From assembly GCA_963728835.1 (NCBI GenBank), contig CAVSKZ010000002.1, forward strand, positions 124,001 to 188,000: 64,000 bases of DNA, written 5' to 3'. Each line of letters begins with the position of its first letter. Position 1 is the stretch's first letter. This stretch comes from VRUE01 sp963728835 (GTDB lineage Bacteria > Actinomycetota > Thermoleophilia > Solirubrobacterales > 70-9). The translations under genes were made by a program, and so were the position numbers. Positions 25,673 through 34,209 of this stretch are shown in pieces. Below the pieces are notes generated by a model. It was not told the DNA's origin, made no database searches, and worked only from the letters and a program-made list of their open reading frames with translations.

Positions 25673-26146
25673 TTAGGTGGCTTCCGGCTCGGCGGGCTGG
25701 TTCAGCCGGACGTGCCACTGGACCGAGGCGGTGGCCACGGGGTCGCCGGAGGCGTCGGTCATCTCGACCTCGCAGGGGAAGACGACCTTGCCCTCGGCGT
25801 CGAGGGCGGCCAGGGCCTCGGCCGGGTCGACGCCGAGCTTGGCGCGGGCCTCGATCGGGCCCTTGGCGACCTTGACGTAGGAGATCTCGGCGCCGCGGGC
25901 GAGGGGCGTCACTTCTCCCATGCGCTGGGCGAAGGCGCCGACGAAGGCGGCGCCCGAGGCCGTCTCGGCGACCGTGAAGAGGGCGCCGGCGTGCTGGGAG
26001 CCGACGTGGTTGGTCAGCTCGGTCCGCTCGGGCAAAACCACGACGGCCTCGCCCTCGGCGACGCTGGCGACCTCCAGGCCGAGGTGGCCCGCGAAGGGCA
26101 CGGCCTGGGTCATGCCCGCGGCGATCGCCTCGAAGAACTCGCTCAT
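25673..26146 (-). CDS. Hotdog-fold thioesterase-like protein (DUF4442/PaaI type)
   Basis: The 157-residue protein has the hotdog helix region TNHVGSQHAGALFTVAETASG and the strands EISYVKVAKGPIEARA and FPCEVEMTDASG. The Asn/His/Gly arrangement matches DUF4442-type acyl-CoA thioesterase relatives. It probably hydrolyses or binds acyl-CoA. It lies just outside the island and next to an enoyl-CoA hydratase on the same strand. Confidence 0.85.
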   Translation of the reverse strand: MSEFFEAIAAGMTQAVPFAGHLGLEVASVAEGEAVVVLPERTELTNHVGSQHAGALFTVAETASGAAFVGAFAQRMGEVTPLARGAEISYVKVAKGPIEARAKLGVDPAEALAALDAEGKVVFPCEVEMTDASGDPVATASVQWHVRLNQPAEPEAT

Positions 26147-26164
26147 CGCCGCAACCCTATTCCG

Positions 26165-26211
26165 TTCCGGTGCGCTTTATCCCGGCTATACCGAGCAAAG
26201 GCGCACCGGAA
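26165..26211. repeat. Stem-loop related to that at 5208 (palindrome family C)
   Basis: Outer arms ttccggtgcgc (26165-26175) and gcgcaccggaa (26201-26211) pair perfectly; three further pairs (one G-U) extend the stem. It lies between the enoyl-CoA hydratase stop and the thioesterase start. The sequence ttccggtgcgc-ttat is shared with the stem-loop at 5208-5252, 21 kb away. Confidence 0.7.
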
Positions 26212-26214
26212 GGC

Positions 26215-26988
26215 CTAGCGGCCCTCGAACGTCGCGTGACCCGGGGCGCCGTGCTCGAGGAAGGTCTTGACCGCGCGCTGCAGATCCTCGGTCGCGAAGA
26301 GGTCGACTGAGTCCTTGCGAATCGTCTCGTCGGCGGCGGCTATGCCGCCTTCGCGGAAGCGGCGCAGGACGAGCTTCGTCATCGCGTGAGCCTTGGTCGG
26401 CCCGGCCGCCAGCTCGGCGGCGAAGGCGCGCGCCTGCTCGTCGAAGCCCTCGTCGTCGAAGACCCGGTTGACCACGCCCCAGCCCGCCAGCTGCTCGGCG
26501 CCGTAGAGCTCGCCGGTCATCACGAACTCGGCGGCCCGGGCGCTGCCGGCGCGCTCGGCGAGCCGCTGGGTGCCGCCCATCGACGGGGTCAGCCCGACCA
26601 CTTTCTCGACCAGGCCGAACTTGGCCGAGCGGGCGGCGAGGATCAGGTCGCAGCCAAGCGCGAGCTCGAAGGTCCAGGTCAGGGTGAGCGCGTGGGCGGC
26701 GAAGACAACCGGCAGCGGCAGCCGTTCGAGCCGCTCGACCAGGTCGATCGACTCGTCCCAGAGCTCGCTTGCCCGCTCGGGCGTGAGCCCGTCGAACTCG
26801 GCGACGTCGACGCCGCCGGAGACGACCCGCCCCTCGGCCCGGAACAGCAGCGCCCGCGGCGGGTCGGCCTCGGCCGACTCGATCGTCGCCAGCAGGCCCT
26901 CGAACATCGCCCGGTTGAAGAGGTTCAGCGGCGGGCTGTCTATGGTCGCGACCGCCAGGCCCCCGTCGCGTTCGAGTCGGATGGACAC
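26215..26988 (-). CDS. Enoyl-CoA hydratase/isomerase family protein
   Basis: The 257-residue crotonase-fold protein has the oxyanion-hole segments FRAEGRVVSGGVDVAEF and FELALGCDLILAARSAKFGLVEK, plus the helix GGTQRLAERAGSARAAEFVMTGE. The hydratase Glu positions fit only partly (LVEKVVGLTPSMGGTQ keeps one Glu), so isomerase or hydrolase activity is also possible. The start is a GTG at 26988; the long open frame upstream of it is the antisense-like shadow of pyk. Confidence 0.87.
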   Translation of the reverse strand: MSIRLERDGGLAVATIDSPPLNLFNRAMFEGLLATIESAEADPPRALLFRAEGRVVSGGVDVAEFDGLTPERASELWDESIDLVERLERLPLPVVFAAHALTLTWTFELALGCDLILAARSAKFGLVEKVVGLTPSMGGTQRLAERAGSARAAEFVMTGELYGAEQLAGWGVVNRVFDDEGFDEQARAFAAELAAGPTKAHAMTKLVLRRFREGGIAAADETIRKDSVDLFATEDLQRAVKTFLEHGAPGHATFEGR

Positions 26989-27008
26989 GGCGGAAACCCT
27001 ACTGCGAC

Positions 27009-28424
27009 TCAGGGCACGCGGTGGACCTCGAAGAGGTTCGTTCCCAGCTCCTGATCGGGCAGGCCGGCCGTGATCGCGATCAGCTCGCCCGAGTCGGCGA
27101 TGCCGTGCTTGGCCGCCAGCTCGGCGCAGTCGCGGAGCAGGCCGCGCACGTCGGTCTCGTGCTCGTTCAGCACCGCGGTCACGCCGAAGAGCAGGTTGAG
27201 GCGGCGCACGGTCTCGATCCGGGGGGAGACAGCGAGCACAGGCACGTTCGGGCGATGGGCGGAGACGAGCCGCGCCGTGCGCCCGCTTGTCGTCGGCACC
27301 ACCAGGGCGGAGAGCCCCAGCCGGTAGACAGCCCCCACCGCCCCCCAGGCGACCGAGTCGGCGACCTCCTGGGTCGCCTGCTCGGTGCGGCTGAAAAGCC
27401 ACTCGCCGTAGGGCAGGTCGGGCTCGGTGGCGTGGGCGATCCGGTCCATCACGCGCACAGCCTCGATCGGGTGGTGGCCGACCGCGGTCTCCTCGGAGAG
27501 CATCACCGCGTCGGTGCCGTCGTAGATCGCGTTGGCGACGTCGGTCACCTCGGCCCGGGTCGGCCGCCGTGCGGTCACCATCGAGGCCAGCATCTGGGTC
27601 GCCGTGATCACCGGCTTGGAGCGCTTGCCGGCGGCGCGGATCAGCCGCTTCTGCACGACCGGCACCTGCGCGAGCGGCAGCTCGATCCCGAGGTCGCCGC
27701 GGGCGACCATGATCCCCCCGGTCGCCGCGGCGACGATCTCCTCGGCGTTCTCGGCCGCCTGCTGCTTCTCGATCTTCGCGATCAGTGGGATATCGGAGCC
27801 GAGCGCGCGCAGCCGCTCGGCCACCGGCTCCAGGTCGGCGGCGCTGGAGACGAAGGAGACCGCGAGCAGGTCGACGCCCTGCTCGACCGCGAACTCGACC
27901 CAGCCGAGATCGCCGGCCGTCGCCGCGGGAGTGCTGACCCCGGGCACGTTCATCCCCTTGTGAGAGGACAGCGTGCCGCCGACCTCGACCTCGCAGTCGA
28001 CGCCGCCGTCCTGCGCCCCGCACACGCGCAGGCGGATCGAGCCGTCGGCGAGGTAGACCGGCTCGTCCTCTCGCAGCGTGGAGACCCCCGGCCAGCTGAC
28101 CGGAATCGTCTCCCGGTCACCCTCGACCTCCTGCGGGGTCAGCTTCACGTGCATGCCGGCCTCAAGCTCGGCGACGTCGCCGCGCAGCTCGCCGATCCGC
28201 AGCTTCGGCCCCGGCAGGTCGCCGAGCACGGCCACCTCGCGCCCGGCCTGCTCGGCCGCCGCGCGGATCGTCTCGATCGTGCGCGCATGGCGCTCGCGGT
28301 CGGCATGGGAGAAGTTGAGCCGCAGGACGTCGGCCCCGGCGTCGATCAGGCGGGTGAGGACCCCCGGATCCCAGCTCGCCGGCCCGACGGTTGCGATGAT
28401 CTTGGTGCGCCTGCCGCGCTGCAT
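27009..28424 (-). CDS. pyk: Pyruvate kinase
   Basis: The 471-residue enzyme has the N-terminal RRTKIIATVGPAS, the substrate region DVLRLNFSHA, the active-site LIAKIEKQQAAENAEEI with its catalytic Lys, the MVARGDLGIELPL metal-binding stretch and KPVITATQMLASM. It catalyses the last ATP-forming step of glycolysis in the cytosol. Start ATG 28424; no strong ribosome site is visible, and transcription diverges from the P450 gene 57 bases away. Confidence 0.96.
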   Translation of the reverse strand: MQRGRRTKIIATVGPASWDPGVLTRLIDAGADVLRLNFSHADRERHARTIETIRAAAEQAGREVAVLGDLPGPKLRIGELRGDVAELEAGMHVKLTPQEVEGDRETIPVSWPGVSTLREDEPVYLADGSIRLRVCGAQDGGVDCEVEVGGTLSSHKGMNVPGVSTPAATAGDLGWVEFAVEQGVDLLAVSFVSSAADLEPVAERLRALGSDIPLIAKIEKQQAAENAEEIVAAATGGIMVARGDLGIELPLAQVPVVQKRLIRAAGKRSKPVITATQMLASMVTARRPTRAEVTDVANAIYDGTDAVMLSEETAVGHHPIEAVRVMDRIAHATEPDLPYGEWLFSRTEQATQEVADSVAWGAVGAVYRLGLSALVVPTTSGRTARLVSAHRPNVPVLAVSPRIETVRRLNLLFGVTAVLNEHETDVRGLLRDCAELAAKHGIADSGELIAITAGLPDQELGTNLFEVHRVP

Positions 28425-28481
28425 GCGTATGACTGTAGAGAGTGGCAAGACCATGACATCGATCTGTGTAACAATGAGCTC

Positions 28482-29909
28482 GTGAGCATCGTCGCCGAGC
28501 GCGCCGCCAGCGCCGAGGAGCCGGCCTTCCCCAGCCTCGTCGGCGAGGCGCCGTCCTCGCCCGCGGGCCCGCTCGAGCCCGAGGAGGCCGCTGCCCTTCC
28601 CAAGCCGCCCGTGGTGCCGCAGCCGCGCGTAGCCCAGATGCTGCGCTTCAACCAGCGCCAGATCGAGTACGTCTTCGGCGCCCGCCGCCGCTTCGGCGAC
28701 GTCTTCCGCATGCGCACCTTCCTGCCCGGCGGCCCGGTGATCACCAGCCACCCCGACCACGTGCGCTCGCTCTTCACCGCCAAGCCGGAGCAGGCGCCCT
28801 CGCTGACCGGGGAGTCTCCGCTGCGCCCGATCCTCGGCACCGGCTCGGTCCTCACCGCGGTGGGGCCGCGCCACATGCGTCAGCGCAAGCTGCTGCTGCC
28901 GCCCTTCCACGGCGAGGCGATCGAGCGCTACACGGCGATGATCGCCGACGCGGCCGAACGCGAGATCGACCGCTGGCCGCTCGACCGCCCCTTCGCGCTG
29001 GCGCCGCGGATGCAGGCGATCACCCTCGACGTGATCATGGCCGGGATCTTCGGCATCGAGGGCCGGCCCAAACGGGGCACGCCCGAGCACCGGATGCGCT
29101 ACACGATCAAGCACCTGGTCGCGGCCTCGACTTCGCCGCTGGCCCAGATCGGCGAGCTGATGAACCTGACCCGCGAGGAGGCTGTCGGGGTGACCAAGAT
29201 CGGGGTCGAGCTGCTCGACCGCCCGACCTACGCGGTGATCGAGGCACGCCGCCGCGACGAGGGGCTCGAGGAGCGCCGCGACATCCTCTCGCTGCTGCTG
29301 CAGGCGCGGACCGAGGAGGGCGAGGCGATGGACGACAAAGAAGTGCGCGACGAGCTGCTCACGCTCGTCCTCGCCGGCCACGAGACGACCGCCAACTCGC
29401 TCTCCTGGGCCTGGGAGCGCCTGGTCCGCAACCCCGCCGCGCACGAGGCCCTGCGCGAGGCCGTGCGCTCGGGGGAGGGCGCCGAGGAGCAGGTCGAGGC
29501 GACGATCGTGGAGACGATGCGCTCCCGGCCGGTTGTGCCGATGATCGGCAGGCGGGTGATGGCGCCCTGGCGCCTCGGCCCCTACGCGGTCTCGGCCGAC
29601 ACCCCGGTGACGATGAGCATCCTCCTCGTCCACCACCGCGAGGACCTCTACCCGGAGCCGTTCGAGTTCCGCCCCGAGCGCTGGCTCGGCCGCAAGCCCG
29701 GCACGTATGAGTGGATCCCCTTCGGCGGCGGCATCCGCCGCTGCCTCGGCGCCGCCCTGGCGATGGCCGAGATGCGCGTCGTCCTCGATGCGATGGCCCG
29801 CCGCCTCGACCTCGAGGCCGCCGACCCCGAGCCCGAGCACGCCCTGCACCGGAACGTGACGATGATCCCCGCCCGCGGGGGCCGGGTGGTCCTTCGCGGC
29901 CGCCGCTGA
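28482..29909 (+). CDS. Cytochrome P450 (second copy)
   Basis: The 475-residue enzyme has AGHETTA in the I-helix, an ETMR K-helix and the heme loop FGGGIRRCLG with the axial Cys. It carries about 45 extra N-terminal residues rich in Ala/Pro/Glu compared with the P450 at 18802. The closest style is the actinobacterial CYP family acting on lipids or terpenoids. Start is the GTG 28482, very close to the divergent pyk start. Confidence 0.93.
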   Translation: MSIVAERAASAEEPAFPSLVGEAPSSPAGPLEPEEAAALPKPPVVPQPRVAQMLRFNQRQIEYVFGARRRFGDVFRMRTFLPGGPVITSHPDHVRSLFTAKPEQAPSLTGESPLRPILGTGSVLTAVGPRHMRQRKLLLPPFHGEAIERYTAMIADAAEREIDRWPLDRPFALAPRMQAITLDVIMAGIFGIEGRPKRGTPEHRMRYTIKHLVAASTSPLAQIGELMNLTREEAVGVTKIGVELLDRPTYAVIEARRRDEGLEERRDILSLLLQARTEEGEAMDDKEVRDELLTLVLAGHETTANSLSWAWERLVRNPAAHEALREAVRSGEGAEEQVEATIVETMRSRPVVPMIGRRVMAPWRLGPYAVSADTPVTMSILLVHHREDLYPEPFEFRPERWLGRKPGTYEWIPFGGGIRRCLGAALAMAEMRVVLDAMARRLDLEAADPEPEHALHRNVTMIPARGGRVVLRGRR

Positions 29910-29910
29910 G

Positions 29911-30156
29911 TCAGCCCGAGAGCGACCGGCCGCGCCAGAGCTGGACCAGCCCCCAGAGCGAGACCGCTGCCCAGACCGTCTCCAGGAGCAGGAACCCCCA
30001 CTGGCGTTCCTCCCAGGCGAGCACCGCGAGCACCACCGAGCCGACCAGGTTGAGGACGAGGTAGACCCGCGAGTGGGGGTCCATGGCGCCGAACTGGGCG
30101 GCGGCAAAGGCGGCCAGGATGAGCAGCGCCCCGATCACCTGCACGAGCTGGTCCAT
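29911..30156 (-). CDS. Small membrane protein, CBU_0592-like
   Basis: The 81-residue protein has three hydrophobic segments (VIGALLILAAFAAAQF, VYLVLNLVGSVVLAVLAW, WGFLLLETVWAAVSLWGL) and the motif LNLVGS typical of the CBU_0592 family of small integral membrane proteins. Function is not known. I start at MDQLVQV (ATG 30156). Confidence 0.78.
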   Translation of the reverse strand: MDQLVQVIGALLILAAFAAAQFGAMDPHSRVYLVLNLVGSVVLAVLAWEERQWGFLLLETVWAAVSLWGLVQLWRGRSLSG

Positions 30157-30223
30157 CGGGAATTCATAGCCCTTTGGGAACCGATTCGAGGCCGACAGGA
30201 CCATCGGCTCCTATCCTGGGCGT

Positions 30224-30628
30224 GTGGGCAGCCTGGAAATCACGCTCGTCGCACTCGCCGTCACGCTCGGTACCTATGCAGCCCTCGTCTGCTGGCTGGT
30301 CCTCGTAGGCCGGCACAGGGAAGCGAGGGCGCTTGCCCGCCTCATCCCCGACTGCCTGGTCTTCGTCCGTCGCCTGTACGGCGACGACCGTGTGCCGCGC
30401 TCGCGCAAGCTCGCGCTCGTCTGCCTGCTCGGATACCTGGCGCTGCCCATCGACGTGATTCCCGACTTCATCCCGGTGGCCGGCCATCTCGACGACGCGA
30501 TCCTCGTTGCGGTCGTGTTGCGCTTCGTGCTTCGCGGAGGCGGTCCGAAGATGCTCGACGAGCACTGGCCAGGGCCGCCTGAGAGTGGGCGGCTGATAGG
30601 CAGGCTCGCCTTCGGCGATTCCTGGTAG
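30224..30628 (+). CDS. YkvA family protein (DUF1232)
   Basis: The 134-residue protein has an N-terminal hydrophobic segment and the DUF1232 core ALVCLLGYLALPIDVIPDFIPVAGHLDDAI, which is highly diagnostic. These are membrane-associated proteins of unknown function. Start at GTG 30224. Confidence 0.9.
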   Translation: MGSLEITLVALAVTLGTYAALVCWLVLVGRHREARALARLIPDCLVFVRRLYGDDRVPRSRKLALVCLLGYLALPIDVIPDFIPVAGHLDDAILVAVVLRFVLRGGGPKMLDEHWPGPPESGRLIGRLAFGDSW

Positions 30629-30688
30629 CGGGGCTCATGAGGCAACTTTCCGTCCGGCTCGGCCACCTGAACCGCCTACCCTGATCCC

Positions 30689-31855
30689 ATGCCTCAAGGT
30701 GTAAGCCAGCAGCGTCGGCATCACCTAGACGCCATCCGCGTATCGGCGATCCTCCTCTTGATCCCATACCACGCTGCCCGCTACGTCCAGAAGGGCGACG
30801 GAGGGGCCGAGATCGTCGATGCCGTCGTCTGGTTCGTCCATACGTGGCACATGCCCCTGTTCTTCGCGATCTCCGGTTTCCTGGCCGCCAGCGCGCTGCG
30901 ACGATCCACCGCTGTCCGGCAGCTACGTGCCCGGCTTCGCCGACTCGGGTTGCCGCTGGCCGTGGGGATGCTGACGGTCGTGCCGCTGGCGAACTTCCTC
31001 GTCATCGGCGCGGCAGCCCTCTGGCCGCGCAAAGGCGCGCTTCCGCCGAAGCGAGAACTGGACATCGCCAACGTCTTCAGCCTCTCGCCGCGGCACCTGT
31101 GGTTCATCGCCTATCTGCTGATGATCTCTCTGATCGCGATCGGAGTCTGGTTGGCAATCCAGCGCGCACCTGGGCTGGGGGCAGCCATCAACCGTGGCTT
31201 TCGCAACCTGATCAGGTCATGGTGGGCGATTCCTGTCCTGGCGTCGATCAGCGCGGCGATCCTGATCACCAAGACCGGCTGGGTGGCGGGAGGAACCGCA
31301 TCCAACTCGCTGGTCCCCGCCCCGACCCTCTTCGCCTACTACAGCCTCTTCTTCTTCTTCGGCTGGCTTCTCAGTGGTCAGACCGACCTGCTGGAGGATC
31401 TCAAGCGCGGAGCCTGGCTGCGGCTCGGGGCCGGAATGCTGATCGCCGTGCCAGCCTTCCTTCTCTTCTACGACAACGGCGACTTCACCGGCAACGTCGG
31501 CACGCCGGGCATCCTGGCCGAAATCGATGAGCTACGCCTTTATGGACTGTTCACCGTGGGCATGGTCTGCTGGCTAACCCTGTTCGGAGTCTGGGGCGTG
31601 CTGGCGCGATACGTCCGCAAGGAGTCGCGCGTGCTGCGTTATTTGTCGGACGCAAGCTTTTGGATCTACCTCGTTCATATCCCGTTCCTTGTCGCACTGC
31701 AGAGCTCCCTCTCCACGACCGAGCTGGCAATCCCCGTCCGCTGGGGACTTGCTGCGAGCGGGACCCTTGCGTTGACTCTCGGGACGTATGCCCTGATCCG
31801 TGGGGTGCGCAAGCTGGCGACGAAGCATGTGCGACCTCGCGGCGCTCCCGGCTAG
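30689..31855 (+). CDS. Acyltransferase 3 family membrane protein
   Basis: The 388-residue protein has about ten hydrophobic segments, the family start HHLDAIRVSAILLLIPYHAAR with the catalytic His, the second motif HTWHMPLFFAISGF and the end motif SFWIYLVHIPFLV. Family members O-acylate glycans, lipids or glycopeptides with acyl-CoA-derived groups at the membrane. An SGNH hydrolase is convergent downstream, a common functional pairing. Confidence 0.92.
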   Translation: MPQGVSQQRRHHLDAIRVSAILLLIPYHAARYVQKGDGGAEIVDAVVWFVHTWHMPLFFAISGFLAASALRRSTAVRQLRARLRRLGLPLAVGMLTVVPLANFLVIGAAALWPRKGALPPKRELDIANVFSLSPRHLWFIAYLLMISLIAIGVWLAIQRAPGLGAAINRGFRNLIRSWWAIPVLASISAAILITKTGWVAGGTASNSLVPAPTLFAYYSLFFFFGWLLSGQTDLLEDLKRGAWLRLGAGMLIAVPAFLLFYDNGDFTGNVGTPGILAEIDELRLYGLFTVGMVCWLTLFGVWGVLARYVRKESRVLRYLSDASFWIYLVHIPFLVALQSSLSTTELAIPVRWGLAASGTLALTLGTYALIRGVRKLATKHVRPRGAPG

Positions 31856-31867
31856 AGGGGTGGATTC

Positions 31868-32788
31868 CTACTGACCGTCTACCAGCGGGACTACCCGGCG
31901 CAGGCGATCAAGGACAAGCAAGGCTCCGAGGTTCCGCAGTGCATACCCCTGCCGCAATCCCACGGGCCGAAAGTCAATCGCGGTGCAGGGTGGGCAGAGG
32001 ACGCTCGGGTGGACGCCATCGCGACTCAGACCTGGGCGGGGACCCCCCGGCGCGACCATCTGTCGCCAGTAGTTCCAGAGCGGCAGAGCCCGATTCTCAG
32101 CCAAGGCGGCGATCTCGGCATTGAACCGCGCGACCCGTTGCGAGAACGGCTGCCTGGCCCTAGGCGGGATCGTGCTGATCACCGGGATGGTTCCCGCACT
32201 GGACACGAGCCGTGCGACTCGGGCGAGGTCGAGGCGGAACTGGGTCGCGGTGAAGTCCTCCAGATCATTGGTTCCAAACATGATCAGGGCAACCGATGGG
32301 CGGATCAGTTGCAGCTCACAGGAAACGGCGGGCAGCCCGCGGCACTCCGTGAAGGATTCGCGTGGCAGAAGCGCATCGGCCGCCCGCCATCCTCCAACCG
32401 CAGCCACACCCAGGCGCGAATAGCTGTTGCTGACCGGGCACTGAACTTCCTCGGAGCCCCTCGGCACAGCAGTCCGCCCGAAGAATCCAAGCGTCCCGCG
32501 CAGCGCGTCCCATTGGCCTAGCTGAGGCGGTGAACACGCCAGCGCCTGGAGGAACGATGGCGATGCGGTGATGCTGTCGCCGATCTTGGCGACGACCCCT
32601 GGATGATTGCCGAGTTGCTCTCCGCGGCTTGCAACCTTCTCAAGGTGGCTGGTGACCACGGGTCCAAGCGCTGGCGCGATGGGCAGCTCCTGCCATTCGC
32701 CGGCAACGGACTGATCACTGAAAACAGAGCCGGGTGCAAGCAGGGCCAAGGCTACGAGGACAACTCTCACCACAAGCATTCTGCACAA
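31868..32788 (-). CDS. Secreted SGNH/GDSL hydrolase
   Basis: The 306-residue protein has a signal peptide (MLVVRVVLVALALLAPGSVFS) and the SGNH blocks VAKIGDSITASPSF (Ser), FGTNDLED (Asn) and RDGVHPSV (Asp-His). The Gly block is less clear, near VAAVGGWRAAD. It should be an exported esterase, perhaps acting on acylated surface glycans made by the neighbouring acyltransferase. Confidence 0.87.
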   Translation of the reverse strand: MCRMLVVRVVLVALALLAPGSVFSDQSVAGEWQELPIAPALGPVVTSHLEKVASRGEQLGNHPGVVAKIGDSITASPSFLQALACSPPQLGQWDALRGTLGFFGRTAVPRGSEEVQCPVSNSYSRLGVAAVGGWRAADALLPRESFTECRGLPAVSCELQLIRPSVALIMFGTNDLEDFTATQFRLDLARVARLVSSAGTIPVISTIPPRARQPFSQRVARFNAEIAALAENRALPLWNYWRQMVAPGGPRPGLSRDGVHPSVLCPPCTAIDFRPVGLRQGYALRNLGALLVLDRLRRVVPLVDGQ

Positions 32789-32809
32789 GGCATACGGCGC
32801 TGTTCCGAA

Positions 32810-32898
32810 CGGAGAGGGAGGGATTCGAACCCTCGAGAGAGCTTGCGCCCCCTACTCGCTTAGCAGGCGAGTGCCTTCAGCCACTCGGCCACCTCTCC
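32810..32898 (-). tRNA. tRNA-Ser(GCT)
   Basis: The minus strand folds as a class II tRNA of 89 bases: acceptor GGAGAGG/CCTCTCC, anticodon stem-loop CTCGC-CTGCTAA-GCGAG (anticodon GCT), a long variable arm and T-arm GAGGGTTCGAATCCCTC. It reads AGU/AGC codons. Confidence 0.95.
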
Positions 32899-32953
32899 GG
32901 GAGTTGAGGCGATTGTAAGAGTTCCCGGGGGTGGCGCGGCTAGTCTCATCCTC

Positions 32954-34157
32954 GTGCCCGGCCGCTCGCACGCACAGCTGGAGCAGATCTTCGAGGAGGT
33001 GGAGGCGCCGTTTGCCTTCGTCGACCTCGATGCGATGTGGTCGAACTCGGACGCGATGCTGGAGCGGGCCGGGGAGAAGCCGATCCGCGTGGCGAGCAAG
33101 TCGGTGCGCTGCCGGGGCGTTCTGGAGCGGATCTTCGGCCGGGACGAGCGCTACGCCGGCCTGATGACGTTCACCTTGCCGGAGACGCTCTGGCTGGCCG
33201 AGTGCGGATTCGAGAACCTGCTGCTCGCCTATCCCACCGCGGACACCGCGGCGCTCGGCGAGCTGGCGCTGCGCTCGGTCGCCAGCCCAGCCGAGGCGCC
33301 GATCGTGATGGTCGACTGCAGCGAGCACCTCGACGCGATCGAGTCGGTCCTGGGCGCGGACGCGGCGCCGGTACGCGTCTGCATCGACCTCGACGCCGGC
33401 TGGTGGGCGCTGGGCGGGCGGATCAAGGTCGGACCCAAGCGCTCCCCGGTGCACACGGTCGAGCAGGCGGTGGAGCTGGCGCGGGAGATCGAGCGCCGCC
33501 CCCAGGTCGAGCTCGCCGCTCTGATGTCCTATGAGGGCCAGATCGCCGGCGTCGGCGACGAACCGCCCGGGCGCCGGTTCCGCGGCACCGCGATCCGCAC
33601 GATGCAGCGCCGCTCGGCGGTTGAGCTGGCCGAGCGCCGCGCCGCCGTGGTCGCCGCGATCCGCGAGTTCACGGATCTGCCGATCGTCAACGGCGGCGGC
33701 ACCGGCAGCCTCGATCTGACCAGCGGCGAGGACGCCGTCACCGAGATCGCCGCCGGCTCGGGCTTCTACGCCCCCACCCTCTTCGACCACTACAGCCGCT
33801 TCTCCCTCGCGCCCGCCGCCGGCTTCGCCCTGCCGATCGTGCGCAAGCCGGCCGCGGGGGTCGCGACGGCGCTCGGCGGCGGCTACCTCGCCTCGGGCAG
33901 CGGCGACGCCGCGCGGCTTCCCTCGCCCTGGTTGCCGGAGGGACTTCGAGCTCGACCCCGAGGAGGGCGCCGGCGAGGTCCAAACCCCCCTCAGCGGCCC
34001 CCCCGCCCGCGACCTTCAGGTCGGCGACCGCGTCTACATGCGCCATGCCAAGGCCGGCGAGCTCTGCGAGCGCTTCGACGCCCTGCACCTGGTCGAAGGC
34101 GAGGAGATCGTCGACCTTGTCCCGACCTACCGCGGCGAGGGGAAAACGTTCCTCTAG
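32954..34157 (+). pseudogene. PLP-dependent amino acid deaminase/aldolase (alanine racemase-like fold), interrupted by one frameshift
   Basis: From GTG 32954 the frame shows a fold-III PLP barrel: AFVDLDAMWSN, RVASKSVRC with the PLP Lys, RVCIDLDAGWWALGG and NGGGTGSLDLTSGED. After GDAARLPSPWLPEG (about 33940) the frame changes, and the end (FELDPEEGAGEVQTPL through VYMRHAKAGELCERF to GEGKTFL, stop 34157) is in another frame. It contains the Zn-site-type His and Cys of D-serine dehydratase/D-threonine aldolase relatives. Dropping one G from the GGG at 33940-33942 joins the parts into about 400 residues. It is either recently broken or has a base-calling error. Confidence 0.85.
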
Positions 34158-34159
34158 GC

Positions 34160-34208
34160 GACGAAGCGCACCTTTTCCATGTCAGAGATGGAAAAGGTGC
34201 GCTTCGTC
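34160..34208. terminator. Perfect 21-bp stem-loop between convergent genes
   Basis: Arms 34160-34180 and 34188-34208 are exact reverse complements, including gcgcaccttttccat and its mirror, with a 7-base loop. The stops of the PLP enzyme (34157) and the FAD oxidase (34210) lie directly at its edges. Both strands have a T- or A-run in the stem, so it is suited to bidirectional termination. Confidence 0.75.
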
Positions 34209-34209
34209 T

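Noticed and set aside
28425..30107. Upstream extension of the pyruvate kinase frame
   Set aside because: The extension is antisense to the P450 gene at 28482; kinase homology starts at ATG 28424.
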